A DNA stretch of 64,000 nucleotides from Rhineura floridana (Eukaryota > Chordata > Lepidosauria > Squamata > Rhineuridae), in NCBI RefSeq assembly GCF_030035675.1, contig NC_084495.1, positions 6,665,001 through 6,729,000 on the forward strand, read 5' to 3'. Below, piece by piece: positions 44,541 to 56,451 of this stretch. Under the pieces are notes generated by a model. It was not told the DNA's origin. It worked only from the letters and a program-made list of their open reading frames with translations, and searched no databases. The translations under genes were made by a program, and so were the position numbers. How positions within the stretch are numbered: position 1 is the stretch's first letter; the number at the start of each line of letters is the position of its first letter.

Positions 44541-45476
44541 TGTTCCCCATCGGAAAGGGTGTGAGACAGGGGTGTATTTTATCACCCTATTTATTTAATC
44601 TATACGCAGAACATATCATACGGAAAGCAGGATTGGACCAAGAAGAAGGAGGTGTGAAAACTGGAGGGAGAAATATCAATAATTTAAGATATGCAGATGA
44701 TACCATACTACTAGCAGAAACCAGTAATGATTTGAAATGAATGCTGATGAAAGTTAAAGAGGAAAGCACAAAAGCAGGACTACAGCTGAACGTCAAAAAG
44801 ACTAAAGTAATGACAACAGAAGATTTATGCAACTTTACAGTTGACAGTGAGGACATTGAACTTGTCAAGGATTATCAATATCTTCGCACAATCATTAACC
44901 AAAAGGGAGACAATAGTCAAGAAAACAGAAGAAGGCTAGGACTGGAGAGGGCAGCTGTGAGAGAACTAGAAAAGGTCCTCAAATGTAAAGATGTATCACT
45001 GAACACTAAAGTCAGGATCATTCAGACCATGGTATTTCCAACCTCTGTGTATGGATGTGAAAGTTGGACAGTGAAATAAGCTGATAAAAGAAAAATCAAC
45101 GCATTTGAAATGTGGTGTTGGAGAAGAGCTTTGCCGATACCATGGACTGCAAAAAAGACAAATAATTGTGTGTTAGAACAAATCAAACCAGAACTATCAC
45201 TAGAAGCTAAAATGATAAAACTGAGGTTATCATACTTTGGACACATAATGAGAAGACATGATTCATTAGAAAAGATAATAATGCTTGGACAAACAGAAGG
45301 AAGTAGAAAAAGAGGAAGGCCAAACAAGAGATGGATTGATTCCATAAAGGAAACCACAGACCTGAACTTACAAGATCTGAACAGGGTGGTTCATGAGAGA
45401 TGTTCTTGGAGGTCACTGATTCATAGGGTCACCATAAGTCGTAGTCGACTTGGATGCACATAACAACAACCTTTTC
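44541..45476 (+). mobile_element. RTE-BovB LINE, 5'-truncated copy
   Basis: Starts in RT at the GKGVRQGCILSPYLFNLYAE block and runs through RYADDTILLAETSND, VYGCESWT and GHIMRRHD to the 3' end cgacttggatgcacataaca. It is very similar to 37166-38098 in reverse orientation (three residue changes in one 112-residue segment). It has the same two in-frame stops, after SNDLK and after SWTVK. Confidence 0.95.
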
Positions 45477-45529
45477 AGTGTTTTATATGCTCTGTCCTGG
45501 AAAAATCCTCCCCCTGTAAAAATTCCTGC

Positions 45530-45790
45530 AGATGCCCGTGTGTGGGAGAGGGGGAGACGTGCTTGGGAGGAAGGGGGGGTGAAAGAAAGGGGGAAGAGGG
45601 AGTGCATATATATATAGCCTCTGAGAGGGACAGATTGTGTTGGTGTGAGTGGGAAGGAGGAAGGTATAAATGTGTGGACTGTGTGTGGTCTGTGAGAGGG
45701 GGAGAGAGATGCACTTGGGCAGAGTGGGAGCAGAGATTATATTTGAAGTATGCACATGTAAGTGAGTGAGTATGTCTGCATGAGTGGTGA
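45530..45790. repeat. Purine-rich / GT-rich low-complexity region
   Basis: Imperfect ggga/gagagg and tgtgtg/gtgagtg tracts. The long minus-strand frames here arise from this bias and have no family signature. Confidence 0.6.
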
Positions 45791-45807
45791 GTTGCACGTG
45801 TGCAAGA

Positions 45808-46139
45808 CAGGGCTGTGGAGTCAGTACGCCAAACCCCCGACTCCAACTCCTCTATTTTTCTACTGTCTGACTCCTTCATAAATGGCAAATGTATATTAAC
45901 TAGTAATAACAAATTTACTGTAGTAAAATGGTAGCACAAGGCATTTCATCACCACCACGTGGATCATCAGGCTAGATTGATAGAACTTAAAATATATTTA
46001 TTTGATTAAAATTTCTGAACATAACTTTCCTAAATTCCTATGAAAGTTTTTATTTTGAAGTCGGAGTCGGTACATTTCTACCGACTCCAACTCCACCCAA
46101 AATTGCTTCCGACTCCACGACTCCAACTCCACAGCCCTG
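45808..46139. mobile_element. hAT-type MITE, 332 bp, with perfect 8-bp TSD
   Basis: Ends CAGGGCTGTGGAGTC and, inverted, ...ACTCCACAGCCCTG. It is flanked by GTGCAAGA at 45800-45807 and 46140-46147. Subterminal parts carry repeated gactccaact words. AT-rich noncoding interior. Confidence 0.95.
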
Positions 46140-46190
46140 GTGCAAGAGAGTGGGTGTGATGTGGCCACCTTATATTTTTCATGTTATGAT

Positions 46191-46223
<33 letters not shown>

Positions 46224-46599
46224 TCTGCAAAACTGCAGTCTCTCTAATTTTGTGTAATGCCATGCCCCCCTCCCCCATGACAGCCATTTTGTGACTGGTG
46301 CCCACAGAACTTTCTTAAAATTCCAAATGTGGCTGCTGGTCCAAAAAGGTTGGTGATCCCTGCCCTGGGAAGACAGAGAACTCGGAGGGAGTAGGGATTT
46401 GGTGTGTTAGAAAATTTACTTAAAATAAACTAGACAAAATTGAAAAATAAAGGTACAGTCCTTGTAGCTATTATGCATTCCTATATTGCTCTTGTTCCAA
46501 ATAACGTAAAAGTGCTGGTACCTGAATTTATTTGTTTTTCCTCTATGTGTTTTTTTCAGTCCTGTTCAGGGAGGGGGCAACATTTTCTAACTTGAGACA

Positions 46600-46945
46600 A
46601 GTCCTTTGTGGTCTGATTTACGAGTCACATTAAACCATGGTTAACGTAAACTGTAGTTTAATGTGAATGAACAGTGCTACTGTAAAACAAGCCGTGGTCT
46701 GGCTTGTCATGTCATCCAAACAAACCAAAAGCCAAAGTTTGTTTTGTGCTTACCGCTAATGATTTGTTTGGGGAAAGCAAACCACAAGCCCAGGTTTGAA
46801 CAACTCAGCAGTGCAGTACAAAGGAATAGGGGAGGAGTGAAGCACCTGTGATCTTAAAGCGTGCACCAGCATGTTGTTTGTTTACATTAAACCATTATTT
46901 ATATTAACTGTGGTTTAATATGATGTAGGAATCAGGCCCAAGAGT
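46600..46945. repeat. ACCATGG/TTTAATGT palindromic element, likely nonautonomous DNA transposon
   Basis: cacattaaaccatggttaac near the left end and taactgtggtttaatatgat near the right end are inverse copies. The interior contains accgctaatgatttgtttgg and cacaagcccaggtttg. Target duplication not resolved. Confidence 0.55.
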
Positions 46946-47334
46946 CAAAAATGCTAACTGAAGGATTGTATGAAGAGAGCATGAAAATATGCCACAGAAA
47001 AAAATGAGGTTTATTGGAAATTAATACTCATGGTATCTGAGAAGAAAATATTAAGTTGGAACAGACTTGGGTCTTTCAGAACACAAAGGAAGAGAAGTCT
47101 GGTGGGAATACAAGTGAGAGAAGGGGAAGGTTCATTGCCATTTAGCATTTTAAATAGTTGGATGCATTTTATTTCACACCTGCTCCCCACTAGTCTTCGT
47201 ATCTCCTTTTGTTGCTTTTCAGAAGCAAATGGAGTTTAAGCGTGCCAGGCATGTACACATGAAATGCTTGAAGTATTCTCTGTTCATGGACGTTGTGCTC
47301 TTAATTATCGCAGCCTCGCTGTTCTCCGTTTCAG

Positions 47335-47412
47335 ATTCTACCAGTATTAAATCGGCTTGCATGGCAAAGTTCAGGGAGATGCTATTCAGGAAAACTACTG
47401 GATGCTGCAAAG
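47335..47412 (+). CDS. ABCB7: ABCB7 exon 2
   Basis: 78 bp, 26 codons, phase 0 at both ends. Acceptor is tctccgtttcag and donor is AAG|gtaggat. It encodes ILPVLNRLAWQSS, then GRCYSGKLLDAAK. The human protein reads [20 protein letters not shown] at this place, so the second half (SG-x-L/F-LDAAK) and the WQ pair match while the rest has diverged. It sits between the presequence and the first conserved motif, in the matrix-side N-terminal region. The call rests on splice sites, phase and the LDAAK match together; a plus-strand open frame over the same bases in another register is a shadow. Confidence 0.88.
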
Positions 47413-47619
47413 GTAGGATTGAGCAGTTCTGTTAGAGAAGGAAAATGTAAGCCTACCCAGACTGTCTTCAAATTTATGCCATACATACAGATTAAGCAAT
47501 CTGCATAACTGTCCTTTTACAATTTAAGAGAATTTGTGTGTAAAAAGCTGAATCCTACTCTGGTCAGGGACCTTTCTTCTTGTGCTTTGTAAATTGCCAT
47601 GCACATTAATGGCACTATG

Positions 47620-48470
47620 TTAATAGTAGGTGCCAGGCAGTCCTCATTGAGGAGAACATTCCATAAACAGGCACCACAACTGAGAAGGCCCTCTTCCCAC
47701 TACTCTGACTTCAGACAGCAGAGACATCCAGAGAAAAACCTCTTGAGAGTGACCCAAGTGAAATTTCAAACAGTCTTCAGAGGCAGTCCCATGTATTACA
47801 GTAGTCTAGCCTGGAGCATTACCAGAGTTTGCATTTGGCACAGCAGCCCAAACTAGGGGAAGGTGATACATACCACAGGGACTGTGAATTTGGGGACTTA
47901 TTTGTCCTCATGTAGCTTTATTGTTCCCAGATAATGATTCAGCATGTCTAATACCTCACCTGAATCAAATATAAAAGGAAACTACAGCTCAATGTCATCA
48001 GCATACTGATGAGATTTTTCTCCTGATCCCTGGGTGACCTCATTGAGTTCATTGAGGTTCATGTAAATGTTGAAAAAGCATAGGGAACCCCATAGCATAA
48101 ATGCTGCAGAGTTGGACAGTTGTCTTCTAGCACCACCTTCTGAAATGGGTTCTTCAGGCAGGAACTGAAACAGTGCACCTAATATACAACCTAAGATCAT
48201 TTTTCTGGTCTCCTTCTGGATAAGCTAACAATGTTACTCTCTCCCTGTCCTTTTCCTGACACAGGTCATCCATCAGTTCAACCAAGGCCATTTCTGTTTC
48301 AAAACCGGGTCTGAATACAGATTGAAATGGATGTAGATTATCAGACTCATTCGTTATTGCCTGGAGTTACACAGCCTCTACTTGTTCAGGCACCTTGCCT
48401 GGGAAGTACATGTTAGAGACTGGGAAGTAGGATCTTCCAGGTCTAAGCATGGCTTCACAGCCACTTCCTT
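47620..48470 (-). mobile_element. L2 LINE, degenerate, minus strand
   Basis: Read on the minus strand: FPVSNMYFPGKVPEQVEAV, FRPGFETEMALVELMDDLC and QEKDRERVTLL match the intact L2 RT (NYRPVANVPFLGKVLERVV and following). FNIYMNLNEL and HQYADDIEL, then the 3' block (ggccttctcagttgtggtgc), come next. Many lesions and at least one internal loss are present. Confidence 0.8.
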
Positions 48471-48699
48471 CAAGGTGACTGGGGATTCTCCTTGTGGAGA
48501 GGTATTTGCTGCCTCCTGGACCTAGCCTGTCAGTTCCTCCCTGTTCTGTGTTGCAAGCCATGAGGGGCAAGAGCTGTGCACACAAGTGGAACTAGGAAAA
48601 TACTGGGGGAAACAGAGAGCACTTCAATAATTCTAAATAAAATAACGTATGAAATACTTTTAAAGTAGTATTTAAAATAAATATTTTCCTTCCCCCACC

Positions 48700-49110
48700 C
48701 CCCGGTGCTGTCTAATTGTTCATTGTTAATATGAAGGTGCTTTTTGGAAGGAAAGCAATGGGCCTGGTTGGCACATTGAGGTTGCACTATGGTTTCCTGT
48801 GAATGAGAAGCATGCTGGTGCATGCTGCTCAAAAGCCCCCGCTTCCCTCCTCCCCCTGGTCCTGGCCACGTTGCAGCAGGAGGAAGAAGTGACAGGCGTG
48901 GCTTGCAGTGTCATCTGAGCCCAGGCTTGGGGCTTATTTCTCTTCAAACTACATGTGGTGGCCAAGGTTTGTTCTTGGGTTTGGGGAAAGGCTTACGATT
49001 TGTTTCTCCCAGCACGATGCTGCCAGGAACAGGGGAGGAGAAAAGGCGGTGTTCATTCCCTTCACACTCTTAACTATGGCTTGATGTGACGTGCAAACAC
49101 AGCCATAGTA
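48700..49110. repeat. ACCATGG-type repeat, diverged
   Basis: ttgaggttgcactatggttt at the left and taactatggcttgatgtgac at the right are partly inverse. The interior has aaaggcttacgatttgtttc, like the copy at 46600-46945 (gtgcttaccgctaatgattt). Confidence 0.45.
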
Positions 49111-49634
49111 TTCACCAACTGCAACTTGTTGGTTCTTTTAAAAAGAAAAATTGGCCACACCTACTTTTATACCTGGCCACTTTGATATGTGGCCACAGAG
49201 AGTTGACCGTGGATCAGTCCAGCCCTTGACCCAAAAAAGGTTGACCACCCCTGCCTTAATACTCTGTGTTGATCTCTGGGTATCCCCTTGAGAGGATTTT
49301 CCTACCTCTTCTACTAGGAGGCGTGTTACAATAGGTGCTTATGCTCCCAGCAAAGGACTAGGTAACTTTTTTTCAGTAGCTTTTCTCACAATTAGAGACT
49401 TTTAAGGGTGGAATTCTAATACAATCTATGACAAATTTTTGGGTACACCCACATGCAAGGGCAGAATTCTGAATGAGAACCAGTATTATGGACACATGAA
49501 TAGCTATTTATGGTAATACAGAGAACTCTATATGTTGCTCAAATTCTCACCAGTTGAACATGAAATGATGCGTAGGGTTCAAGATCACAAGTGGTCTTCA
49601 AGAACTGAACAAAACTGAATTGCTACCCCGCATT

Positions 49635-49795
49635 TAAAATTATTGTTGTTGTTGTTATTTATACCCTGCCTTTTGGCCAAAGGCCCTCAAGGCGGCTTAC
49701 AAAGAAAAATAAACACAAGTATAAAAATACATCAATAAAAGCAATACAATTTACGAAAATTAAACTAAATAACAAATAACATTACTAAGGGGGGA
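49635..49795 (-). mobile_element. L2 LINE 3' tail fragment
   Basis: (TTG)n, ttataccctgccttttggcc, aaaggccctcaaggcggctt: the inverse of the L2 end at 17190-17240, with A-rich flank. Confidence 0.75.
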
Positions 49796-52361
49796 AAAGA
49801 CCTTTTTGTTCTATGCAAGCCTCACAAGGGTCTGTTCTATCCTTTTGACCCTCCAGCAAGAGTTTGTTGCCACTTTCCAAAATAATGGAAAAGAGCCTAA
49901 AAGATTCTTAATTTTTTTTTTAAAAAAAAAACTTCATTGATTAGCCAGCATAGTGGTAATATGCATGAATGTTTTGTGCATATGTTTTTTTTAATTCTAA
50001 GTTTTCCTGATCTGTCTTTCACACCCAGAACTTCCTAAAAAGCAGAAACTATTGCACAGGTTCATCCATGTAGGCAAATGACCCAGGCTAAGAGCAGATA
50101 GTATGCAAAGACCTATACTTAGGTCAGGAACCGCTAGACACTTTTAACTGGGACTTTCATTTAATTCAGAAGGCTTGCTTTCCCAAATCTATCAACTAAT
50201 ACTAACCATTGCCACCACCAGTGTTCCTTTTCATGTGATACCCTTGGACAGTGATCTAGGAAACTGGTAAGTGTCACACATCTTGAAATTCTTAATTCAA
50301 GATTACAAGCCTCATCAAATTACATAGGATCCATGCATAAAGCAATCTAAAATGCGGAGAACTGTGGACGACTATGCATCTTTCTCATCTTGGGGGACTG
50401 TCTAGTGGCACAAACTTTTATAGGGATAGCATACTTCCCAAATGTTGAACAACCCCAGACTGTCCATAAACAAAGATCCCAAATTGGTCTTATGCAGGCT
50501 ATTCTTACTGCACCCACTGTCAGTGCAAATAACTCCTATTCTGTTAGCTGTTGGCAGTGAAGATCATGTTGGCAAGTAGCTGGAAGTTTCACCTTCTTCC
50601 TGCCCCCCAGGATTGGATTAACAGAGTTTTGGGAGAAATTGTGGTGGCTCATGAACTAGTTTGCCAGGTATTTGCCACTAAAGGTCAAGCTAACCAACAA
50701 GCATTTCTTGCTTCTTGGTTCTGATCATCCATAGAAGCCACAGAATATCCTACTGCAATGCAAATGTGTTTCTGTATTGTAGCATTTGTGGTCAAGATTC
50801 ACCTTCAGCTCTGAAATGTATACACACACCTCCAAATTACCATATTGCTCTGCTATTTTCCACCCTGAATTCTTGACTAAAATACATGGACTAATGATGT
50901 TTTAGTATGAATATTTTTTTTAATCTTTAGTCTTCCTTTTTTGTGTAACAATATCTAGGGGAGTTACATTCCCATACTTCCATTTACTTACTTTGTTTTG
51001 CATAAAAAGTCTTCAAAATGTGAGAAAAATACCATGTTATAAATGACAGCTACATATTCAAATGTTAGTCTTTAATATTATGGTCTGTTTATTACATTAT
51101 AGGGATGTTCATTTTCTGAACTCTTTTTAATCTAGAAACGTTTCTTCTGCTTCTACATGATTCTGGCGTTTTCATACTGTTACTAAACCCTTCTAATATT
51201 ATTACTATTATCAAGTATTTACAGTATCTCCAGAGCACAAAGTAACTCAGTATGTAGACTTACAACCTAAATTAGACTATGGAACATGAACTTTAAAATT
51301 GAAGATATATGCTGAATTAAATTAAGATGTCCTGTCCCCACCCCCCAAAAAAACATGAAACCGCTCGAGGACTATAGTTGGGAGTGGTTTAATTTGAAGA
51401 AAAGCAAACACTAAATGCATACTTAAAGCATTCAGAGAGCAGTAACTGAGCCCAGGTGTGATATTGTCACATCGTATGTGGCTTGTGATCTCTGGATGAA
51501 TATTTATTCAAGACACATTACTATATTTTCCTTGGTAGCGTTTCTTTCGCTACAACCTCCTAGGTCCCTTCTTCAGAGCAGAAGCAATGATGTTTTCTGC
51601 AAAGCATTGCTGTGAATTAATGTTTTCTAGAGCCCTTGTAAGCATTTCTTAAGGTCTGTATAAGTGCTTTACATTGTTGTTATGATGCTTGCCAAATTGC
51701 TCTTGGTTTTCTAGCATAATAGAGATGTTAAGCATTTTGTTGAAAGCCTAGTTGCACTTTGAAAAGTGACATTCTAAATGCAGCATTTCTCTTTTTACTT
51801 GAAAATGGAACACCTCGAGTTAAAAGAATAAAGAAAATGATGTGATGTTAGTTTATCAGGCTTCAGCTGTGTCACGGAAGGGTATGACGATTGCATATGT
51901 GGGGTTTCCATGTGCTAAGAAGCTGCAGCCAGTTGCAGCTGTATGACCAATTCAAGGAGCTTACGTTTGCCTTTTAAAATATGAGTCCTGTCACTGTGGA
52001 TTGGGCTCTTGTCCATGTTCCTGCACAGTATGAGGTGAGGATATCTCCAGCAATGAGCAGTTAGCTCATTATTGCAATTAGCTTGGGGCTTTAACATAAT
52101 GTTTCTCAGTTTCAACGTAGGTGTCTATCAAGGATATCTTTCAGTTGCCTTAAAATAGTTGAGTCACAGCTATTTGGCTTTCAGACCATACTAGCTGCCA
52201 TGATCAGTTGTAGATCCCATCAGATACTATTGACACAGCAAATGCATATATGTAGAGCTTTGGGGTTAGAAGAGTTTCCACGCGATATACTATCATGCAG
52301 TTTATGCTCCAAGACACTCCGTTCAATTTCATGGTGCCATTTTAGCCAAGTTGCAGTCAAA

Positions 52362-52529
52362 CAGTGGAGGCTGGTGGTTCCATCAGTGGGGCAGTGGAAT
52401 ACACACTGGGTTTTCCCAGGAGCTATCCAAGGTTCTGAAACCAACCCCCAAAATGGGTTTCAGCACCTTGGACAGCTCCTGGAAAACCTGGAGTAGATTC
52501 CACTGCCCCACTAACATCAGCCTCCATTG
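52362..52529. mobile_element. hAT-type hairpin MITE, 168 bp
   Basis: Ends CAGTGGAGGCTGGTG and, inverted, CATCAGCCTCCATTG. Almost the entire length folds back on itself (ggcagtggaatacacactgg with ggagtagattccactgccc). Flanks are CAGTCAAA (52354-52361) and CAGTCAAG (52530-52537), an 8-bp duplication with one change. Confidence 0.9.
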
Positions 52530-53444
52530 CAGTCAAGTCCTGCTTTAAAAAACACACTTCCTATCTAATATACATTCTTATGTGACCCACAGAGTTTCCC
52601 TCTATGCCTTGGTAGCCACAAGAATCCAGGTTAAAACTATTTTAGACTTGTCAGGTAATTGTCATGGTGATATTTTAATCTGATGAGCCCATTGGCTATT
52701 ATGCTGTTCATTGCTTAGTTTTAATATTCAGTTTTTTATTCTGAATTTTTGGAGTTTGTGTCTGAAATCTATTCTTAGGAAAGTTTCGATGGCCTTTGAT
52801 CAAAAGCAATACCAACTTACTACTAATGTTCCCCAGATGAAGTTCACGGCATCTCTTGCTTTCTAGCCTTCCAAAGGGATGCAAAATGCATCTTTTTCAG
52901 AGAATGCTTAGTTCTCTGAAGAAATTTCCTGCTTTTTGGAAGAATCCACTGTTATTTCATTGGGATTGTATTGTAGATGCTGTTGGGGTTATTACTATTC
53001 CTTTGCTGTGTTTTAATTATACTACTTCAAATCTGATACTATTGTAAGCAGCCTTGAAGCTGGTTTATAACCTCAGCAATGTTCAAAATAATATACACTT
53101 CTATATGAGTGGTTGCTATATATGTTATATATATATATATATATGCTGTATATATCTACAAGCAGGTTTCATGTTGTCTCCTAAATGGAGACAGGGAAAT
53201 ACTCCATGTGTGAAGCAGCTCTGAGTGAAGGTCACCAGTGTTGTTCTTAGGAGGTTTTATTGTGATTCAAAATTCCTGTCCTCCCAGCCTACTTTGTGCT
53301 TCATCAGCCAAGCCTCCTCAATGCAAGTGGCTCTAAGTAAAGCCTTCCTTAAGATAACAGTAGAACACACTGAAGAGTCGGACTGCAATCCATGAATTTT
53401 TGTAATAGTTGAAGTCATTGTTCACTGTATTCTTCCTCACACAG

Positions 53445-53531
53445 AATCTCCAGGGGTGGTCTCAGACAGATAAAAGAACATGCTGGCATGGACATGCAGG
53501 TGGAGGTCTCCATTCAGATCCAAAGGAAGGG
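53445..53531 (+). CDS. ABCB7: ABCB7 exon 3
   Basis: 87 bp, 29 codons, phase 0 at both ends. Acceptor is ttcctcacacag and donor is GGG|gtaaat. It encodes [10 protein letters not shown] followed by [19 protein letters not shown]. The human protein has [20 protein letters not shown], so the second part is almost unchanged. This conserved Cys/His/Gly motif sits on the matrix side just before the transmembrane domain. Its conservation, compared with the diverged exons 1 and 2, suggests that functional constraint begins here. Confidence 0.97.
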
Positions 53532-53894
53532 GTAAATATTGTTCTTGGCACACATTTGTGTTTTGACTTTTGTTGGCAGACAGGGGACTTTTGTCATTTT
53601 CTCTAGTTTTCCTGCTGAACCACTTTTACTGCAGGTAACTCATCATCTGCATAAGGTGGCTCAAACTACTTTTTGAAAAAATGTTGCTGATTCCATCCTC
53701 TTGTGAGTAGGTAGTACCATTTCGGCTATATAAGTGTCGACATTCGCCCTGTCAAAGTGAGAAATAAAAGAAAGGATGCCTCTTCCGCTCTACTTGTGTC
53801 TTTGGTTATATCATAGTGGTCTTGATTCTCAGGAACTTGGTGTGTATTGTTTGTTTTAAATATTTTATCTGCCCGATGAAAAACCTCCAAGACA

Positions 53895-54270
53895 TCCAAC
53901 AATGGCCTGATTCATACATAATGCTAAGGCAAAATGTATTTAGTGAAACTGTGATTTGCTTGATCTTCTGAACCCATCCCAGCAGATTAACCATGCTTTG
54001 TTATCTGGCAACAAGCCATGGCTTGTTGGCTTATGAACTATGACTTTAAAAATGTATTGTTTGGCATGTCTGACATGGGTCTGGGTTCAGACCCAACAGC
54101 CTGTGCTTAACCATGGTTTGTTTAGTCACCTCACCCCAGAGGCTTGCCAAACTACAAAGGCAAGAGCAGCTAGAAAAGAAACCAAAGCCATGGCTTGTTT
54201 TATTTGTCTGTGAGACAATTCATGGTTTGTTGAATGAACAAACCATGGCTTAGTATTATGTACAAACACA
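53895..54270. repeat. ACCATGG-type repeat
   Basis: Repeated accatg(g)tt/aaccatggctt words: gattaaccatgctttgttat, agccatggcttgttggctta, gcttaaccatggtttgttta and caaaccatggcttagtatta. The ends (cctgattcatacataatgct and its inverse agtattatgtacaaacacac) suggest a palindromic DNA element. Confidence 0.5.
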
Positions 54271-56451
54271 CCCAATGGGAAAATCAATACATAATCAACA
54301 TAAGATTCTTTTTTAAAGGCATTACAACTGGTCTGAGAAAGCAAGAATGTGAAATGTCCACTTTCTGGGCTTTAACTATTCCTGTTGATGTTTAAATCCA
54401 GACACATCAGTGTAAACTTTTAAATTATACTAGACATAACTCTGTATTACAATTCAGTTCATCCCAAGCCTCTGTGCTTCCTGCCAGAAGTAGCCTCTAT
54501 TCCTGAGCCAATTGAAACTACCCACAAAGGTATTTACACAGGAAGAACAGCAAGGGGATTGCAGGGTGGATGGCGAGGAAGAGCCTAAATGGCTTTCTTT
54601 CATTTGGGGAAGAGCAAAATGGGGTCCTTGTTAAAGAAGTTATCTTTCCAACCTCTGGATGGACATGCTTGTGTAATTAGAACCATTATTTCTTTGTCCT
54701 ACTTTTTAGAAAAATGCTGTCTTCCAAAATGTCTCATATCAATCAAAAATTCAATGCAGTGGCAGTGGCAGGTCCTATACATAGGTCCTGCCCTTGGGCT
54801 TACAAGCTAAAAAGCGAAGACATCCAACAGGAGCGAAGGGAAAAGATAGAGAAGAGAGATCAGTTAGACATTGCAAGAATGATAATCTAGTGGAGGTCAG
54901 ATTCGTCTTCCCTTGCTGGTGTCTTGGATGGATTGTTCTTTTCACTGATGGCAGAAGCCAGTGTGTCCTTCCTTCTCACTTCTGCAGACCCACTGCAACT
55001 GTTAGTTGGAACAAAGTCCTTGCTGATGGAGAGCGAGGAAGCAAGCGTCTTGCAGCTGCTTATTCTCTGTGTCATGCCTGGGGCCAGGCTGGTCTTCTCC
55101 CGGCTGTGGTGTTCTTCCTCAGAGAGTACAATCTCCCCATGGCCCTTGTTCTTCTGCCTAGGGGCAATAATTTACACATCCATGAAAAATATTTGAAAAC
55201 TGTTACCATTAATTATCTGATATCTGTAGCACTATCTCTTGTATGCATATGTGGAAGTCCCATTGTGTTCACTGGGGCTTACTCCTAGGTAAGTGTGTAG
55301 GCTGACCACTAGGCAATTTTCACAAGTAGTGCTTACATTTTTGTGTGTCAGTGTTTGCATTCCTGCATCCCTCAGATGCAAAAGCAATATTAGCTAGGAC
55401 ACACACTGGATTAAAATATAAGGTTCTCCTGATTTCTACCTGGCATCTCCTTTTGCAAGTGGTGCATTCCAGACTAAAAAGGTTTCTTGGTGTCAGTTTG
55501 AAAAACAGTTTCGAATTGCTGAAAAGCTACAACTTGATAGGGCTCCACTGTAGTAGCCACAGAACAGCAGTTAGATTTGCCCTGAAGATTAATAGATACC
55601 ACTGACTTGCAGTTCAGAATTATGTCTGTACTATAGACATCTCAATAAATATCTTAAAAGATTAGTTTAAATTTGAAGGAAAGAATATGCCAATCTTTTC
55701 AAACTCACCTTATGCATGAGAGAAAGCATAATCCTGTAAAAAAAAAAGTCAATTTTTGTGTAGAAGCCGATCTTAACAGATTCATGTGACTTTTTAATCT
55801 CTTTTCATCCCCGTGTTTAATGCATTCCTACTTTTGTATCCTGATCTAGTTCATGCAGACCTCTGCTATGATGCACATCTTTGCACATTCTTTACCTTGA
55901 TCTTCTCCTTGCCTTCTTTCATTGTTCGTGGCAATCCACTTTCTGCATTATTCTGTTGCCTTGTAACTAAACTTGTGTGCAGTTCCTTGGGTTTCTTACT
56001 GTTTCCTCCTTGTTGTTTTCAAACAGCTTTCCTCTGTGGTGAGCCAATAGCAATCTGTAATTTGAACAAGCAGCTTTCATGCTAACCAGACAGTTCTACT
56101 TTCTTCCAAATCACTCACGGTGCTCGCACATCCCTTCCTCCTGCTTGATATTTGGCATTGTGCCTACCTGAAAGGGAAGGATTTCAGTGCATCCTACTGC
56201 TCTTCTCTTTAGAGTGAGGGATAAGCAGAAATTTATTTTGTACCCACTTGAGACTTACAAGCTGTCAGTAGAGAATATGTATCCTCTGAAGGATGTATAA
56301 AAGGTATTTATAATGGGTTCTGCTCTCAAATACTTTAGATTGTCAACAATCTTAAGTGTATCTGAACACTTCTGGTGGAGGCAGGGTGGGATATGGGAGA
56401 AAGTAGCAACAGAAAAGGAACCTGCATTCTTCTTCATTTTTTCCCATCTAC

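Larger units (their letters stand above)
31651..47334 (+). other. ABCB7: ABCB7 intron 1, retroelement-rich
   Basis: 15.7 kb from gtgcgcc to gttctccgtttcag. Contents, given separately, include an I/Vingi-like LINE, a gypsy fossil, two BovB copies in opposite orientation, L2 pieces, hairpin repeats and a hAT MITE. The intervals 31800-32080, 35703-36230, 43560-44540 and 46150-46600 hold nothing I can name beyond a SINE scrap at about 43559-43625 and a (TG)n(AG)n tract at 46190-46222. Confidence 0.8.
47413..53444 (+). other. ABCB7: ABCB7 intron 2
   Basis: Contains a degenerate minus-strand L2, an ACCATGG-type repeat, an L2 tail and a hAT hairpin MITE (listed separately), and a (TA)n tract at 53124-53146. 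I see nothing to name in 49800-52350 and 52540-53120. Confidence 0.8.

Noticed and set aside
45475-45939. 154-codon minus-strand frame
   Set aside because: It reads a purine-rich low-complexity tract in antisense and runs into the hAT MITE.
47229-47435. Plus-strand frame starting MEFKRARHVHMK as a small membrane protein
   Set aside because: The 3' half is ABCB7 exon 2 in another register; the exon has proper splice sites and matches the human protein.
53124-53146. (TA)n tract as a functional element
   Set aside because: A plain microsatellite with nothing nearby to suggest a role.
54794-55288. 164-codon plus-strand frame as a gene or exon
   Set aside because: No domain or family signature, lies in ABCB7 intron 3, and ordinary chance length for this composition cannot be excluded.
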